In this document: positions 20,953 to 30,150 of the stretch, piece by piece
How positions within the stretch are numbered: position 1 is the stretch's first letter
How the letters are laid out: every line of letters begins with the position of its first letter
Assembly: GCF_002879615.1 (NCBI RefSeq)
Contig: NZ_PNRF01000015.1
Coordinates: 20,481-72,260 of the forward strand
Length of the DNA: 51,780 nt
Reading direction: 5' to 3'
Source: Billgrantia endophytica
Lineage (GTDB): Bacteria; Pseudomonadota; Gammaproteobacteria; Pseudomonadales; Halomonadaceae
Position numbers and translations under genes: made by a program
Notes under the pieces: model-generated
The model's database searches: none
What the model was told of the DNA's origin: nothing
What the model saw: the letters and a program-made list of their open reading frames with translations, nothing else

Positions 20953-21487
20953 GTGCTCCTCTGGGTTGCTGTGCCGGGCGCAGGACCATGCGAGCATCTC
21001 GGATCTCGATATCGAAACGATTGAGGAAGCTCATTCCCAGCAGGGCGACCTCTCCTTCCAGCCCGGGACTGATAGAGCCTCGCACCTCCGTGGCGGAGAA
21101 ACCGCCCAGGCTGACCTCATCCAGAGTGGTGAGGTCACCGCGTACCCGCCCGTTTGCCGTATTGAACCAGGCAGAGCCCGCCCGCTCGAGACCCAGTTGG
21201 TCGGCCAGACTCGCCGGCACGGCCACATAGGTGGCGCCGGTGTCGAGCAGAAACTCCACCGGCTCACCATTGATCCGGCCAGTCGCCATGAAGTGGCCTG
21301 ACCGGCTGCGCTCCAGCACGATCGGCTCACCATCGCCAGTCACGGCATTCACCAGGTGGGTATTGGGATTGCGCTGGTTCTCGATAAAGCCCTGGAACCA
21401 CCAGGTGCCGACGCCGATGAGCAGCACCCAGAACAGCAGCATCATCCCAAACCCGGCTCCCCGGACCGAACCGTCATTATGGCCCAT
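20927..21487 (-). CDS. Retropepsin-like aspartic protease (TIGR02281 family)
   Basis: The 186-residue product has one N-terminal membrane helix (about 14-33) and a periplasmic clan AA protease domain. The active site D82-T83-G84 lies in FLLDTGATYVAV, and LLGMSFLNRF near 150 completes the fold pattern. Such proteins act as homodimers since each chain has one catalytic Asp. The substrate is not known. It heads a three-gene overlapping unit with the YihY-like protein and nitronate monooxygenase. Confidence 0.87.
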   Translation of the reverse strand: MGHNDGSVRGAGFGMMLLFWVLLIGVGTWWFQGFIENQRNPNTHLVNAVTGDGEPIVLERSRSGHFMATGRINGEPVEFLLDTGATYVAVPASLADQLGLERAGSAWFNTANGRVRGDLTTLDEVSLGGFSATEVRGSISPGLEGEVALLGMSFLNRFDIEIRDARMVLRPAQQPRGAHDESPSRP

Positions 21488-21640
21488 GCGCTTCTCCCTT
21501 TGGTTTGCTCACATCGACGGCTTCCACGTTGACAGTCAGGGGCGTGCTGTCTGTACTGAAGACCGCCTGGCACGACAAGGTCTGCGAAGACGGCAGCGAC
21601 GGTCCACGAGAACTCGTTTCATAAGAACAAGGATAGCCCC

Positions 21641-22873
21641 ATGCAAGACAGCATCGAGCGTTCGACCACCAACACCGCCGAGCATTCCCTCTTCCGTGGC
21701 CTCGCCTCCGCCCTCCTCGTCGGCGCCCTGCCGCTGATCGCTGCCCAGGCGCTGGCGTGGGACGGGCTGGTGGAGAAGCAGGTCTTCGAGATGGAGGAAT
21801 ACACCACCGTCAGCGGCGCAACCATTGCCCCCGTGCGCGTTGGCTGGGAGGCCTACGGCACGCTCAACGAGGCAAGGGACAATGTCATCCTGATCACCCA
21901 CTTCTTTTCCGGCACCAGCCACGCGGCAGGCCGCTATGCCGAGGGTGACGAGGCAGTGGGTTACTGGGATGCCATCATCGGCCCTGGCAAACCACTGGAT
22001 ACCGACGAGTACTACATCATCGCCTCGGATACCCTGGTCAACCTCAATGCTCATGACCCCAACGTCACCACCACCGGGCCCGCAACCGTCAATCCGGAAA
22101 CGGGCGAGCCCTGGGGCCTGGATTTCCCGGTCGTGACCATACGCGACTTCGTCGAGGTGCAAAAGGCGCTGCTGGAGAGCCAGGGCATCGAAGAACTGCA
22201 TGCGGTGATGGGCGCCTCCATGGGGGCGCTACAGGCCTATGAGTGGGCCAGTACCTATCCGGATCGAGTCGAGCGGCTGATCCCTGTCATTGGGGGTGGC
22301 GTGGCGGACCCCTGGCTGCTTGCCACACTCAGCGCCTGGGCGGCGCCGATCCGGGTCGATGCCAACTGGAACGAAGGCGACTACTACGACGGGGAACCGC
22401 CGCTGGACGGCCTGCGGGAAGCCCTCAAGCTGGTGACGCTCAACGCCAACCACTGGCACTGGGCCAACGAGACCTTCGACCGCAGCTGGGCCGATGAAGA
22501 CGCCGACCCGGCACGCGACATCCATGCCCGCTATGCCATCGAGCAGATCCTCGACGACATCGCCGCGGCCAGGGCCGAGGTCGCCGACGCCAACCACCTG
22601 CTTTACCTGGTCAAGGCCAACCAGGCCTTCATGGCTGGCCATGGCGACAGCCTGGAAGAGGGGCTGACCAGTATCGACGCCCCGACGCTGATGCTCTACA
22701 GCGAGAACGACCTGGTCTTTGCGCCTGAAGGGGTACGCGAAACCGCCGAGCTGATTGGTGCCGATGACACCCCGGTGGAACTCATCGCGCTGGAAGGCGG
22801 CCGCGGCCACCTGGATGGCGTGGTAGCCATCGAGCAGGCGGGAGAACGGATCCGCACGTTCCTCAGCGAGTGA
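21641..22873 (+). CDS. Exported MetX-like alpha/beta hydrolase
   Basis: The 410-residue product belongs to the homoserine O-acetyltransferase branch of alpha/beta hydrolases. The nucleophile elbow is GAS193MG, with D357 in ENDLVF and H390 in GRGHLDG. Unlike cytosolic MetX it carries an N-terminal hydrophobic signal (about 20-39) ending AQALAW, so it is probably periplasmic. The MetX end motif GHDxFL is changed. No acetyl-CoA is expected in the periplasm, so a hydrolase acting on an ester is more likely than methionine synthesis. A good AAGGA site precedes the ATG. No partner genes are adjacent. Confidence 0.8.
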   Translation: MQDSIERSTTNTAEHSLFRGLASALLVGALPLIAAQALAWDGLVEKQVFEMEEYTTVSGATIAPVRVGWEAYGTLNEARDNVILITHFFSGTSHAAGRYAEGDEAVGYWDAIIGPGKPLDTDEYYIIASDTLVNLNAHDPNVTTTGPATVNPETGEPWGLDFPVVTIRDFVEVQKALLESQGIEELHAVMGASMGALQAYEWASTYPDRVERLIPVIGGGVADPWLLATLSAWAAPIRVDANWNEGDYYDGEPPLDGLREALKLVTLNANHWHWANETFDRSWADEDADPARDIHARYAIEQILDDIAAARAEVADANHLLYLVKANQAFMAGHGDSLEEGLTSIDAPTLMLYSENDLVFAPEGVRETAELIGADDTPVELIALEGGRGHLDGVVAIEQAGERIRTFLSE

Positions 22874-22881
22874 AGGCCCCC

Positions 22882-22914
22882 CGCGCTGACCGGTTGGACT
22901 AACCGATCAGCGCG
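22882..22914. terminator. Convergent hairpin after the MetX-like gene
   Basis: A 14-bp stem with one mismatch (22882-22895 with 22901-22914) and a 5-nt loop spans the end of the convergent TauE/SafE gene, whose stop codon touches the loop. There is no T-run, so termination from either side is plausible but unproven. Confidence 0.45.
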
Positions 22915-23651
22915 CCCAGCAGCAGGTACCCACCCATGATCAGCAACCCGGTGAGAAATACCCGCCGGAAGGTCGCTTCCGAGAGCCGGCGGCGTAGCCG
23001 CTGACCGAGCTGCATGCCGAGAATGCCCGGTATCACCGCGGCGAGGGAGAGTCCCGCCAGCTCGACACTGAGCAGCCGCTGCTCACCCATGGAAAGCCCC
23101 AGTGCCATTGTCGTGACGACGAACAGCACGCCCATGGCCTGAATCAACATGTCCCGGGGCAGTCCCAGCGCCTGCAGGTAGGCGACACCGGGAAAGACCG
23201 ACGACCCGGTCATGCCGGTCAGCAATCCGGTCAAGGCCCCGTTTACCACGCCGGCGTGCCGCCCGTGGCTCACCAGTGTCCCAACGCCGAGGCGAAACAG
23301 GCCGGAGAGCGCATAGAAGATGATGAGAACACCGAGCAGCGCCGAGAGCCAACGCACATCGACCCGCGCCAGCACCGACACCCCCAACCAGACGGTGACC
23401 ACCGAAGCCAGCAGGAAAGGCCACAGCTGCCGAACGATCTGGCGCAGATGACCGCCCACCAGCGCCTGCCAGATATTGGTGATGATGGTGGGCGCCAGCA
23501 ACAATGCCATGGCAGACTGCAGGCCCACGGTCGCCGTCAGCAGCGCCAGCGAGACGGTCGGCATGCCCATGCCGATGACTCCCTTCACGGTGCCGGCCAT
23601 GAGAAAGGTGGCCGCAACCAGAACCAGCAATAGAGGATCTATCATCGACAC
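22899..23651 (-). CDS. Sulfite exporter TauE/SafE family transporter
   Basis: The 250-residue inner-membrane product has about eight helices. It shows the duplicated TauE/SafE pattern, with AGTVKGVIGMGMPTVSLALL in the first half and LTGLLTGMTGSSVFPGVAYL in the second. Family members move sulfite, sulfonates or organic acids; the substrate cannot be read here. The GTG at 23651 directly follows the stop of the MFS gene, with GGAGG eight bases before it, so the two are coupled. Confidence 0.88.
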   Translation of the reverse strand: MSMIDPLLLVLVAATFLMAGTVKGVIGMGMPTVSLALLTATVGLQSAMALLLAPTIITNIWQALVGGHLRQIVRQLWPFLLASVVTVWLGVSVLARVDVRWLSALLGVLIIFYALSGLFRLGVGTLVSHGRHAGVVNGALTGLLTGMTGSSVFPGVAYLQALGLPRDMLIQAMGVLFVVTTMALGLSMGEQRLLSVELAGLSLAAVIPGILGMQLGQRLRRRLSEATFRRVFLTGLLIMGGYLLLGALIG

Positions 23652-25031
23652 TCAGCGCGCCTCCGTCGGGTCATGGCCATTGCGTGCCTCCCAGTCCCGC
23701 GCCGCCTGCTGACCTCGGGACTGGTTCACCACGAGGCAGATCAGAATCGCGATGATGAAGAGCGCGGCGCACAACAGGATCGATGCCTGCAGACCCACCA
23801 CCGACTGCAGCAACCCCAGCCCGATGATGCCGAACACCCCGGCCAGCTTGTTGGCCAGGCCCCAGAAGCCGAAGAACTCGGCGGCCTTGCGGCTCGGTGA
23901 GAAAAGGCCGACCAGGGCGCGACTGGCCGACTGGCTGGAGCCTAGAGAGAGCCCCGCCAGGCAGCCCACGAACAGAAAGAGGTGCTGGGCTTCCCAGCCG
24001 AGATCGAAGCGGACATTGAGGAAGGCGGTGACTTCCGGAGTCGCCCAGATGGCAAGTATCGCCGCCACCCACAGCACGAGAGTGCACTGGTAGGTGAACT
24101 TGGTGCCGATACGGTCCTGAATGAAGCCGAAGCCCAGCGCTCCCGCCGCCGCGGTGATCTGTACGATGATGAACATCAGGTTGCGGATCGATTCGTCCCA
24201 GCCGATCACCTGCGCGCCGTAGATGAAGGCGAAGGCGATGATGATGTAGACCCCGGCCATGGAAAACAGCAGCGAGACCAGGAAGATGCCCAGGTCACGG
24301 AAGTGACGCAGCTCATGCAGGGTGGTCGAGACCCGCTCCCAGGCGATCTCGCGATAGCTGCGACCGGGCGGCTGGGGTATGCCCCGTTCCTTCACCCACA
24401 GGAAGGTGGGAATGGCGGCGATGAGGAAGAAGGCAGCGGCGAAGGGGCCCACCCAGCGCACGCGCTCGAAATTCTCGGCCGTAGCCTCGCCCAGCGCCAC
24501 CAGGGTGAAACCGGCGGCGAACAGCCCACCCACATAGCCCAGCGCCCAGCCGAAGCCGGATATCTTGCCGAGATCCTCCGGCGGGCCCAGGTCGGGGAGG
24601 AAGGCGGCGATGAACGACTCGCCCATGGAGTAGGCGTAGTTGGAGACCACGATCAGCAACAGCCCGAGGATCACGTAGCCCGGCGCCACGAAATAGAGCA
24701 TGGCGGTGGTGGCCACGGTGGCCAGGTAGCTGACGAACAGGAAGCGTTTCTTGGAGGCCTGGTAGTCCATCACCGCCCCGCACAGCGGCCCGGTGATCAC
24801 CACCAGCAGGTAGCTCACGGCCAGCGCCAGGCTCCACAGCAGGTTGGCCAGCCGATAGTCATCGCCACGGTCTCCGACGATCACCGTGGTGAACAGCTCA
24901 CCAAAGACGACGGTGATGATCAGCAACGTAAACGCCTGGTTGGCGAAATCGAACATCGCCCAACCGAATATCTCCTTTCTCGACGCCCGCTGCCGAAGTA
25001 TCTGGCCCGCAGCCGCTGGAACCACACTCAT
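23652..25031 (-). CDS. UMF1/Atg22-like MFS transporter
   Basis: The 459-residue product has about 11-12 membrane helices and the UMF1-family opening GWAMFDFANQAFTLLIITVVF, seen from residue 23 or so (quoted in part: AMFDFANQAF). Members resemble yeast vacuolar amino acid effluxer Atg22, but bacterial substrates are not known. The start ATG at 25031 follows AAGGAAG. The frame stays open to 25604, but that part only mirrors the sugar dehydrogenase gene on the other strand. It leads a two-gene unit with TauE/SafE. Confidence 0.87.
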   Translation of the reverse strand: MSVVPAAAGQILRQRASRKEIFGWAMFDFANQAFTLLIITVVFGELFTTVIVGDRGDDYRLANLLWSLALAVSYLLVVITGPLCGAVMDYQASKKRFLFVSYLATVATTAMLYFVAPGYVILGLLLIVVSNYAYSMGESFIAAFLPDLGPPEDLGKISGFGWALGYVGGLFAAGFTLVALGEATAENFERVRWVGPFAAAFFLIAAIPTFLWVKERGIPQPPGRSYREIAWERVSTTLHELRHFRDLGIFLVSLLFSMAGVYIIIAFAFIYGAQVIGWDESIRNLMFIIVQITAAAGALGFGFIQDRIGTKFTYQCTLVLWVAAILAIWATPEVTAFLNVRFDLGWEAQHLFLFVGCLAGLSLGSSQSASRALVGLFSPSRKAAEFFGFWGLANKLAGVFGIIGLGLLQSVVGLQASILLCAALFIIAILICLVVNQSRGQQAARDWEARNGHDPTEAR

Positions 25032-25142
25032 ACCGTTTCTTCCTTGCCGTGCGGGACTGGGCCCTTCGGCCCCTAGCCTACCAGTTAATGACGAAAGACG
25101 AGCATTCACTACACTGGGAGTGCACCCAACAGGAGGCTCGTA

Positions 25143-26291
25143 ATGAAAAAAAACGCATGTGCCATACCCCTGATGGCACTGGCCGTCCTTCCAGCCCACG
25201 CCGTATTGGCGGAAGACGTGATCGAGGACAACCTGGCAACAGAGTATCAGGACCTGCGCCTGGTCAAGGTCGCGGGTGGCTTCGAACACCCCTGGAGCGT
25301 TGCCATACTTCCCGGCGACCTCTACCTGATCACCGAACGCCCCGGACGCCTGCAGATGATCCACGATGGCGAGGTACAGGAAGTGGGCGGGCTTCCCGAC
25401 ATCGAGGCCCATAATCAGGGAGGCCTTCTGGATGTGGTCCCATCCCCCGACTTCCCCGATACCGGCTGGCTCTATTTCACCTATTCCAAGGGCGATGACG
25501 AAGCAACCGCCACCGCCCTTGGCCGAGCGCAGCTGGCGGGCGATGAACTGGTCGAATGGGAAGACCTGTTCGAGCAGAACCAACGTTCCGAACCCGGCCG
25601 CCACTACGGTTCACGGCTGGCCTGGCTGTCGGACGACTCCCTGTTGATGTCCATCGGCGACCGGGGCGAGCCCGACCGCGCCCAGGATACTGCCGACCAT
25701 GCGGGTTCTCTTCTGCGCCTGGATCCCCAAGGCCTGGCACCCGAAGACAATCCGCATATCAATCATGCCGAAGTGCTGCCGGAAATCTACTCCTGGGGGC
25801 ACCGCAACATCCAGGGTCTCGTCGTGAATCCGGACAACGATGAGGTATGGGCCACGGAGCATGGCCCAAGGGGCGGGGACGAGCTCAACGTCATCGAAGC
25901 CGAGCAGAACTATGGCTGGCCCCAGGTCACGATGGGCCGTGACTATGCCACCGGCGACACCATAGAGGACACCATACGCAGCGCCTTGCGCGACGAGGGC
26001 GACATGGTCGACCCGATCCACGAGTTTCTCCCCACCCTGGCACCATCGGGGCTGGCGATGGTGACGAGCGACCGATACCCGAACTGGCAAGGCAACCTGA
26101 TTGCCGGTGGGCTGGCCTCCGAACGTGTCCTGCGCATCGTGATCGAGGATCGGGAGGTCGTACACATGGAAGAGCTGCTGCGCGGTGAGATCGGCCGTAT
26201 TCGTGACGTCCGGGAAGGCCCCGACGGCTATCTCTATCTACTCAGCGATGAGGAGGACGGCGCCCTCTACCGTCTCGAACCCGCCGACTGA
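25143..26291 (+). CDS. Periplasmic PQQ-dependent sugar dehydrogenase (YliI/Asd-like)
   Basis: The 382-residue product has a Sec signal (cut after about AVLA, residue 23) and the soluble-glucose-dehydrogenase six-blade propeller. Visible motifs are FEHPWSVAIL, HNQGGLLDVV, SIGDRGEPDRAQD, SWGHRNIQGL, ATEHGPRGGDELN and NYGWP, which match the PQQ- and calcium-binding aldose sugar dehydrogenases. It would oxidise free sugars in the periplasm and feed electrons to the respiratory chain. A strong GGAGG site precedes it. It is not next to the pqq operon but could use its product. Confidence 0.9.
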   Translation: MKKNACAIPLMALAVLPAHAVLAEDVIEDNLATEYQDLRLVKVAGGFEHPWSVAILPGDLYLITERPGRLQMIHDGEVQEVGGLPDIEAHNQGGLLDVVPSPDFPDTGWLYFTYSKGDDEATATALGRAQLAGDELVEWEDLFEQNQRSEPGRHYGSRLAWLSDDSLLMSIGDRGEPDRAQDTADHAGSLLRLDPQGLAPEDNPHINHAEVLPEIYSWGHRNIQGLVVNPDNDEVWATEHGPRGGDELNVIEAEQNYGWPQVTMGRDYATGDTIEDTIRSALRDEGDMVDPIHEFLPTLAPSGLAMVTSDRYPNWQGNLIAGGLASERVLRIVIEDREVVHMEELLRGEIGRIRDVREGPDGYLYLLSDEEDGALYRLEPAD

Positions 26292-26439
26292 GCGTCCATA
26301 CGGCAGCGACCGGGAGGGGCCGTATACCCCTCCTCCAATCACCGTGTCGGGAGGCTGCGTCCGAAACATGGGGGGAACCCCCTCTGATAAAACGGATCGG
26401 TATGAAACACCATCTCATTAGCCACAGGGGGGAGGCATC

Positions 26440-26787
26440 ATGAACAAGCGTGACGAGTTCGTCGAACAGATGAAGGCTCGACTCGACGAATGGAACGCCG
26501 AGATCGATGAGCTGGCGGCCAGGGCTCGGAAGGCCAGTGACGAAGCCCAGGTCAAGTATCAGGAGGACATCGAACGACTCAGGAAGCGCCGCGACGAGAC
26601 CCAGTCAAGGCTCGACGATCTGCAGCACGCCAGTGAAGCAGCCTGGGACTCGGTTCGCCAAGGCATGGAGGAAGCCTGGGAGCTGATGCGCAAGGCCTTT
26701 CGCGATGCCGCCTCCCATGACCGCTCCTCCCCCCCGGATGCCCCGCCATCGCCCGATTCCCGCGACGATGGGCCTGGCAGGCCGTAG
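26440..26787 (+). CDS. Small coiled-coil protein
   Basis: The 115-residue soluble product is almost entirely charged helix (about 1-92): long heptad-like runs of Glu, Lys, Arg and Ala, such as ERLRKRRDETQSRLDDLQ. A disordered Pro/Asp-rich tail follows. It resembles small coiled-coil or Sll1863-like stress proteins of unknown role. GGGGGAGG precedes the ATG. It is convergent with the TelA-like gene, with 6 bases between their stops. Confidence 0.75.
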   Translation: MNKRDEFVEQMKARLDEWNAEIDELAARARKASDEAQVKYQEDIERLRKRRDETQSRLDDLQHASEAAWDSVRQGMEEAWELMRKAFRDAASHDRSSPPDAPPSPDSRDDGPGRP

Positions 26788-26793
26788 CCCGCC

Positions 26794-28023
26794 CTATCGG
26801 ACATCCTTGTGATCCGGCGAACGGCCCTGGCCGTCGCCCGGCCCAGGCTGGGCCTCGCTGCCACGCTGGAGGCGCTCGATCGCCTCGCCACCCTGGCGGG
26901 CCAGTGCCGACAGCCGGTCTATCTGATCATCCAGCCGGGGCAACGCTTCCTGCCGATAGCGCGACAGATCCTCTATGGCACCCATCACATCGCCAAAGGC
27001 CTGCTCCAGCACCTGCATGTCAAGCTGTGCCGAGGCTGCCCGGGTCTGGATTTCCACCCCCTGTTGACGCAGCGACCTGGCGGTACCGGCGATCATGTCC
27101 GAAGTGGCCGTGTTGAGGGACTCGACGCGATCCAGCACCAGCCGCTGGTTGGCCAGTGCCAGGGCGACGGCAACCGCCACGGTCAGGGCCGAGACGGTGA
27201 CATGGATGGCACGATCGACACCACGTATCAGTTCCCGATTGTTACGGATGATCACCTCGAGGGCGAGGATTCCCTGCTGGCTGACGGCCAGCTGCTGTTG
27301 CAGGTCGACGATGCGCTGACGCAGCGGGAAAAGCAGCTCCTCCTCGATGAACACACGCTGGGGATGCTCCCCGTCGAAGCGGGCGACAACCTCCTGTAGC
27401 CGCCGATCGATCAGCCGCCCCAGGTCGATCTGTCGCTGCAGCCTGCCCAGTATCTGGCGCAAGGCATCCTGGTCGTCATTGAGGGTCAGGTTATCGCGAT
27501 GGAGCATGTCGCGCCCGGACTCCAGGTCGGCAATGATCGCATCCAGTGCCTGCTGGGCATTCTCGAACTTGCGAAAGTAACGCTGCACCCGGCTGCCGGC
27601 GCCCGGGATATGGGCCAGCACACGGTCGAGCCGCCCAGGCGATATCCGGTGCTGACGCGGGTCCAGCTCCTGCATCCTGCCACGCAGGTCGACCAGCGCC
27701 CGAGCCACCGGCCCGCCATCGTCGCCCTGGTGCGCCAGCTTGCGCAACGGGGTCTGCAGCATGTCGCTCTGATGGGCGGCCTGCTGCTGCAGCTCGAGCC
27801 CCATCTCATCGACCGCGCGACGCTGCTGTTCCAGGGCGGTGCCTTCCTCGCCACTGGCCAGCACTTCCTCGACGAACGCATCGGCCATGGCCACCAGTTC
27901 GGGGTCGTCACTGATGTCGTCGGCACCCCTCACCGTTTCGGGGATGGTTTCCACCAACTCTGTGGCGATCTCCTCCACCGATGGCAAGGAGAGGCGCGAT
28001 CCTCTTTCAGATGACTGATTCAT
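26794..28023 (-). CDS. TelA-family toxic anion resistance protein
   Basis: The 409-residue product matches the TelA family: a long helical protein with an internal hydrophobic segment (HVTVSALTVAVAVALALAN) and the conserved stretch around VIIRNNRELIRGVDRA. TelA homologues were linked to tellurite and cell-envelope stress resistance; the mechanism is unknown. AAGGGAC precedes the ATG. It follows an XpaC-like gene by 50 bases, the usual partner. Confidence 0.88.
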   Translation of the reverse strand: MNQSSERGSRLSLPSVEEIATELVETIPETVRGADDISDDPELVAMADAFVEEVLASGEEGTALEQQRRAVDEMGLELQQQAAHQSDMLQTPLRKLAHQGDDGGPVARALVDLRGRMQELDPRQHRISPGRLDRVLAHIPGAGSRVQRYFRKFENAQQALDAIIADLESGRDMLHRDNLTLNDDQDALRQILGRLQRQIDLGRLIDRRLQEVVARFDGEHPQRVFIEEELLFPLRQRIVDLQQQLAVSQQGILALEVIIRNNRELIRGVDRAIHVTVSALTVAVAVALALANQRLVLDRVESLNTATSDMIAGTARSLRQQGVEIQTRAASAQLDMQVLEQAFGDVMGAIEDLSRYRQEALPRLDDQIDRLSALARQGGEAIERLQRGSEAQPGPGDGQGRSPDHKDVR

Positions 28024-28073
28024 ATGTCCCTTTCCTTTGAAGCCATACCCTACAAGCTAGCAGCCGCTCGGCG

Positions 28074-29021
28074 CTAACGCTGAGTATTGCGCCCGTAGCG
28101 CTCGGCACGGTCGATGAAACGCCTCAGCTCCTCCAGGGCCTGATCGGTGGCCACCGAGGCCTGGGGGCGCCCCGTCTCGATCCGGGCCAGCGCCACGGCG
28201 GCGTCGTCGAGCACGGTCAGGGCCGACTCGTTTCGCGCAACCAGTCGACGCAATCGAGTCTCGGTATCATCGATCAGTTCCAGGCGACGCTTGAGCGCAA
28301 TGCGCTCCTCGACGGAAAGCCGGGAGCCTTCCTGTTCCAGCCGACGGTGCACGAAACCGCCATCCAGCCCCATCACGCCGCGCGCCTGGGAAGCCATGGA
28401 GGTGAAGGTATCGACCGCACCGAGGCACACCTCGGTCACCAGGTCCCTGGAACGCCCGAAGGCAAGCTCGCGGCTGTCGAAGCGGGCAACCAGGACGTCC
28501 ATCACATGGCTATAGCGGGTGTAGAAGCGGTCGGCCTGGATGGCGAGGTCGGGTCGGCGAACGTCGAGCAGCTCCTGCTTGGCCCGGCACAGGGCCAGCA
28601 CCAGATCATCGGCGTTGACCGGCGGCCGGGCCGGGTCGAGCACGGCCACTCCGGCCTCACGGGCCTCGCGCTCCTGCTCGCCACGGCGTCGCGCGGCCTC
28701 GGTTTCCAGTCGCGCCTCCAGCCGACGCTTGTGACGACGGGCCCGCCAGCGACGCCAGCCCCGCTCGAGAGGAAGAGACACGGCGACACCCGCCAGGCCG
28801 GCAATCCACCCTGTCAGGCTCGGCCCGAAGCCTCCCCATAGCGAGGTCAGCCACAGCAGCATGCTGACAAAGGGAACCAGCAGGCAGTAGCGGAAGATGA
28901 CCTGTAACCGGCTGGGGTTCTCGGTGGGCACCGCCAGGCGCGGATTGGCCAGCCCCACCAGGAGCCATGGCAAACAGGTCACAAACAGCCCGTAGGCAAA
29001 CCCCTGCAAAAATCCCAGCAT
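28074..29021 (-). CDS. XpaC-like membrane protein, TelA partner
   Basis: The 315-residue product has three N-terminal hydrophobic stretches (about 5-25, 42-62, 68-82), a long Arg-rich coiled coil (RRWRARRHKRRLEARLETEA) and a helical C-terminal domain. This layout and its place before telA fit the XpaC / 5-bromo-4-chloroindolyl phosphate hydrolysis family, though the resemblance is by pattern only. A role with TelA at the envelope is inferred. Confidence 0.65.
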   Translation of the reverse strand: MLGFLQGFAYGLFVTCLPWLLVGLANPRLAVPTENPSRLQVIFRYCLLVPFVSMLLWLTSLWGGFGPSLTGWIAGLAGVAVSLPLERGWRRWRARRHKRRLEARLETEAARRRGEQEREAREAGVAVLDPARPPVNADDLVLALCRAKQELLDVRRPDLAIQADRFYTRYSHVMDVLVARFDSRELAFGRSRDLVTEVCLGAVDTFTSMASQARGVMGLDGGFVHRRLEQEGSRLSVEERIALKRRLELIDDTETRLRRLVARNESALTVLDDAAVALARIETGRPQASVATDQALEELRRFIDRAERYGRNTQR

Positions 29022-29125
29022 AGGCCTCGTTACTCGGTGATCGTCGGAAAGATGCTAGCAATGAGTGTACGGGGGCTCCCGGCCGCACGCGACCTCCCTC
29101 ATGGGATAACGCTTCGCCGAGGCGG

Positions 29126-29824
29126 TCAACGGCACAGCCGGAAGCCACGCATTCCAAAATGGAAATGGTCGGCATGGGCCGCATTGTAATCCGGCCCCAG
29201 CACGTTACCGAACAGGTCGCAGGCGCCGTCTCGTATCTCATGCAGGAACTCACCCCGCTCGCCTTCGTCATTCCAGTGGTCCAGCAGCCGGACCCGGCGC
29301 CCATCAGCCATATGGAAGGCCGCCACGTCCAGCGCCTCAGCGGTGGCATGTTCGCTGAGACGGCCGCTCTCGCGGCCGTAGACATGGCGACAGGCAAAAC
29401 TGCCATAGTGTTCGATGCTGTCCACCCGGCTGCCCATGACCGCTTCGGCGGCGGGCTGCAGGCGTTGGCGCTCGAAGAGCACCCATGCCAGCGCCAATGG
29501 ACAGCTGGCAACGAAGCTGGCATTGAAGTCGACCCCGCTGCCATGCACGCGAACCACGTTCTCCAGGGGACAGCCCGGCGCCGGCTCGTGATCGTCCAGC
29601 GGCGTGAAATGCAGCCCATCCTCCGGAGCCGTCGCGAGAGCCGCCAGGCAGCCGTCTCGATCATCGGCCAGGCGCCGCAGCTTCCATTTCGTGATCGGTG
29701 TCAGAGGATCATCCACGGCAAGCGGCTCCCCCGGATGCCAGTGGCGAGGAATCCGATCCTCGAACTGCCACCAGGCCAGGGCCGCGCCAGCAGCCAACAC
29801 GACAATAACCAGCAAAAAACGCAT
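29126..29824 (-). CDS. Extensin-like family protein
   Basis: The 232-residue product starts with a membrane anchor or signal (about 1-19) and has the extensin-like C-terminal domain. Key stretches are SEHATAEALDVAAF and HADHFHFGMRGF, with His and Asp residues placed as in LAS/M15-type zinc peptidases. A peptidoglycan hydrolase role is plausible but not shown. It follows a small membrane-protein gene by 12 bases. Confidence 0.85.
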   Translation of the reverse strand: MRFLLVIVVLAAGAALAWWQFEDRIPRHWHPGEPLAVDDPLTPITKWKLRRLADDRDGCLAALATAPEDGLHFTPLDDHEPAPGCPLENVVRVHGSGVDFNASFVASCPLALAWVLFERQRLQPAAEAVMGSRVDSIEHYGSFACRHVYGRESGRLSEHATAEALDVAAFHMADGRRVRLLDHWNDEGERGEFLHEIRDGACDLFGNVLGPDYNAAHADHFHFGMRGFRLCR

Positions 29825-29836
29825 CCGGCCTCACTC

Positions 29837-30013
29837 TCACAGCAGCAGATTCAATACCAGCGCCGCCCCACCCACCAGCAGGGCCGTGATGACGGCAATA
29901 TCCACCGCCCTGTCCAGCCAGCGGTCGAGACGGTTCCTGGCAGGGCGATGCGGCTTGCGCCGGCGAGTGGCGCCACGGCGTGATTCGCCGCGGCCCGGGC
30001 TGATGAGAGACAT
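29837..30013 (-). CDS. Small membrane protein, 58 residues
   Basis: I found this frame by reading the minus strand. It begins MSLISPGRGESRRG, has an Arg-rich soluble part (RRRKPHRPARNRLDRWLD), and ends with one membrane helix (IAVITALLVGGAALVLNLLL). The stop lies 12 bases before the extensin-like gene, so they may be one unit. The ribosome binding site is weak and no family is recognised. Confidence 0.5.
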   Translation of the reverse strand: MSLISPGRGESRRGATRRRKPHRPARNRLDRWLDRAVDIAVITALLVGGAALVLNLLL

Positions 30014-30150
30014 GGTAGAAGTCCGATTTCACCATTTCCTTGGAGCTTACGGCCTGCGCCGGCGCCTGACTACTGCCATCGACTCGCTTCCACCCACTTT
30101 CGCGATGGATAGTCGCCGACACCCAGGTGAACAAGCCAAGAACCCGTTAA

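Noticed and set aside
21641..22873. Calling the MetX-like gene homoserine O-acetyltransferase
   Set aside because: It carries an export signal and a changed GH motif, and has no methionine gene near it.
23652..25604. A 650-codon frame suggesting an extra N-terminal domain on the MFS transporter
   Set aside because: The first 191 codons lie opposite the start of the sugar dehydrogenase gene, lack resemblance to any domain, and a strong ribosome binding site marks the ATG at 25031.
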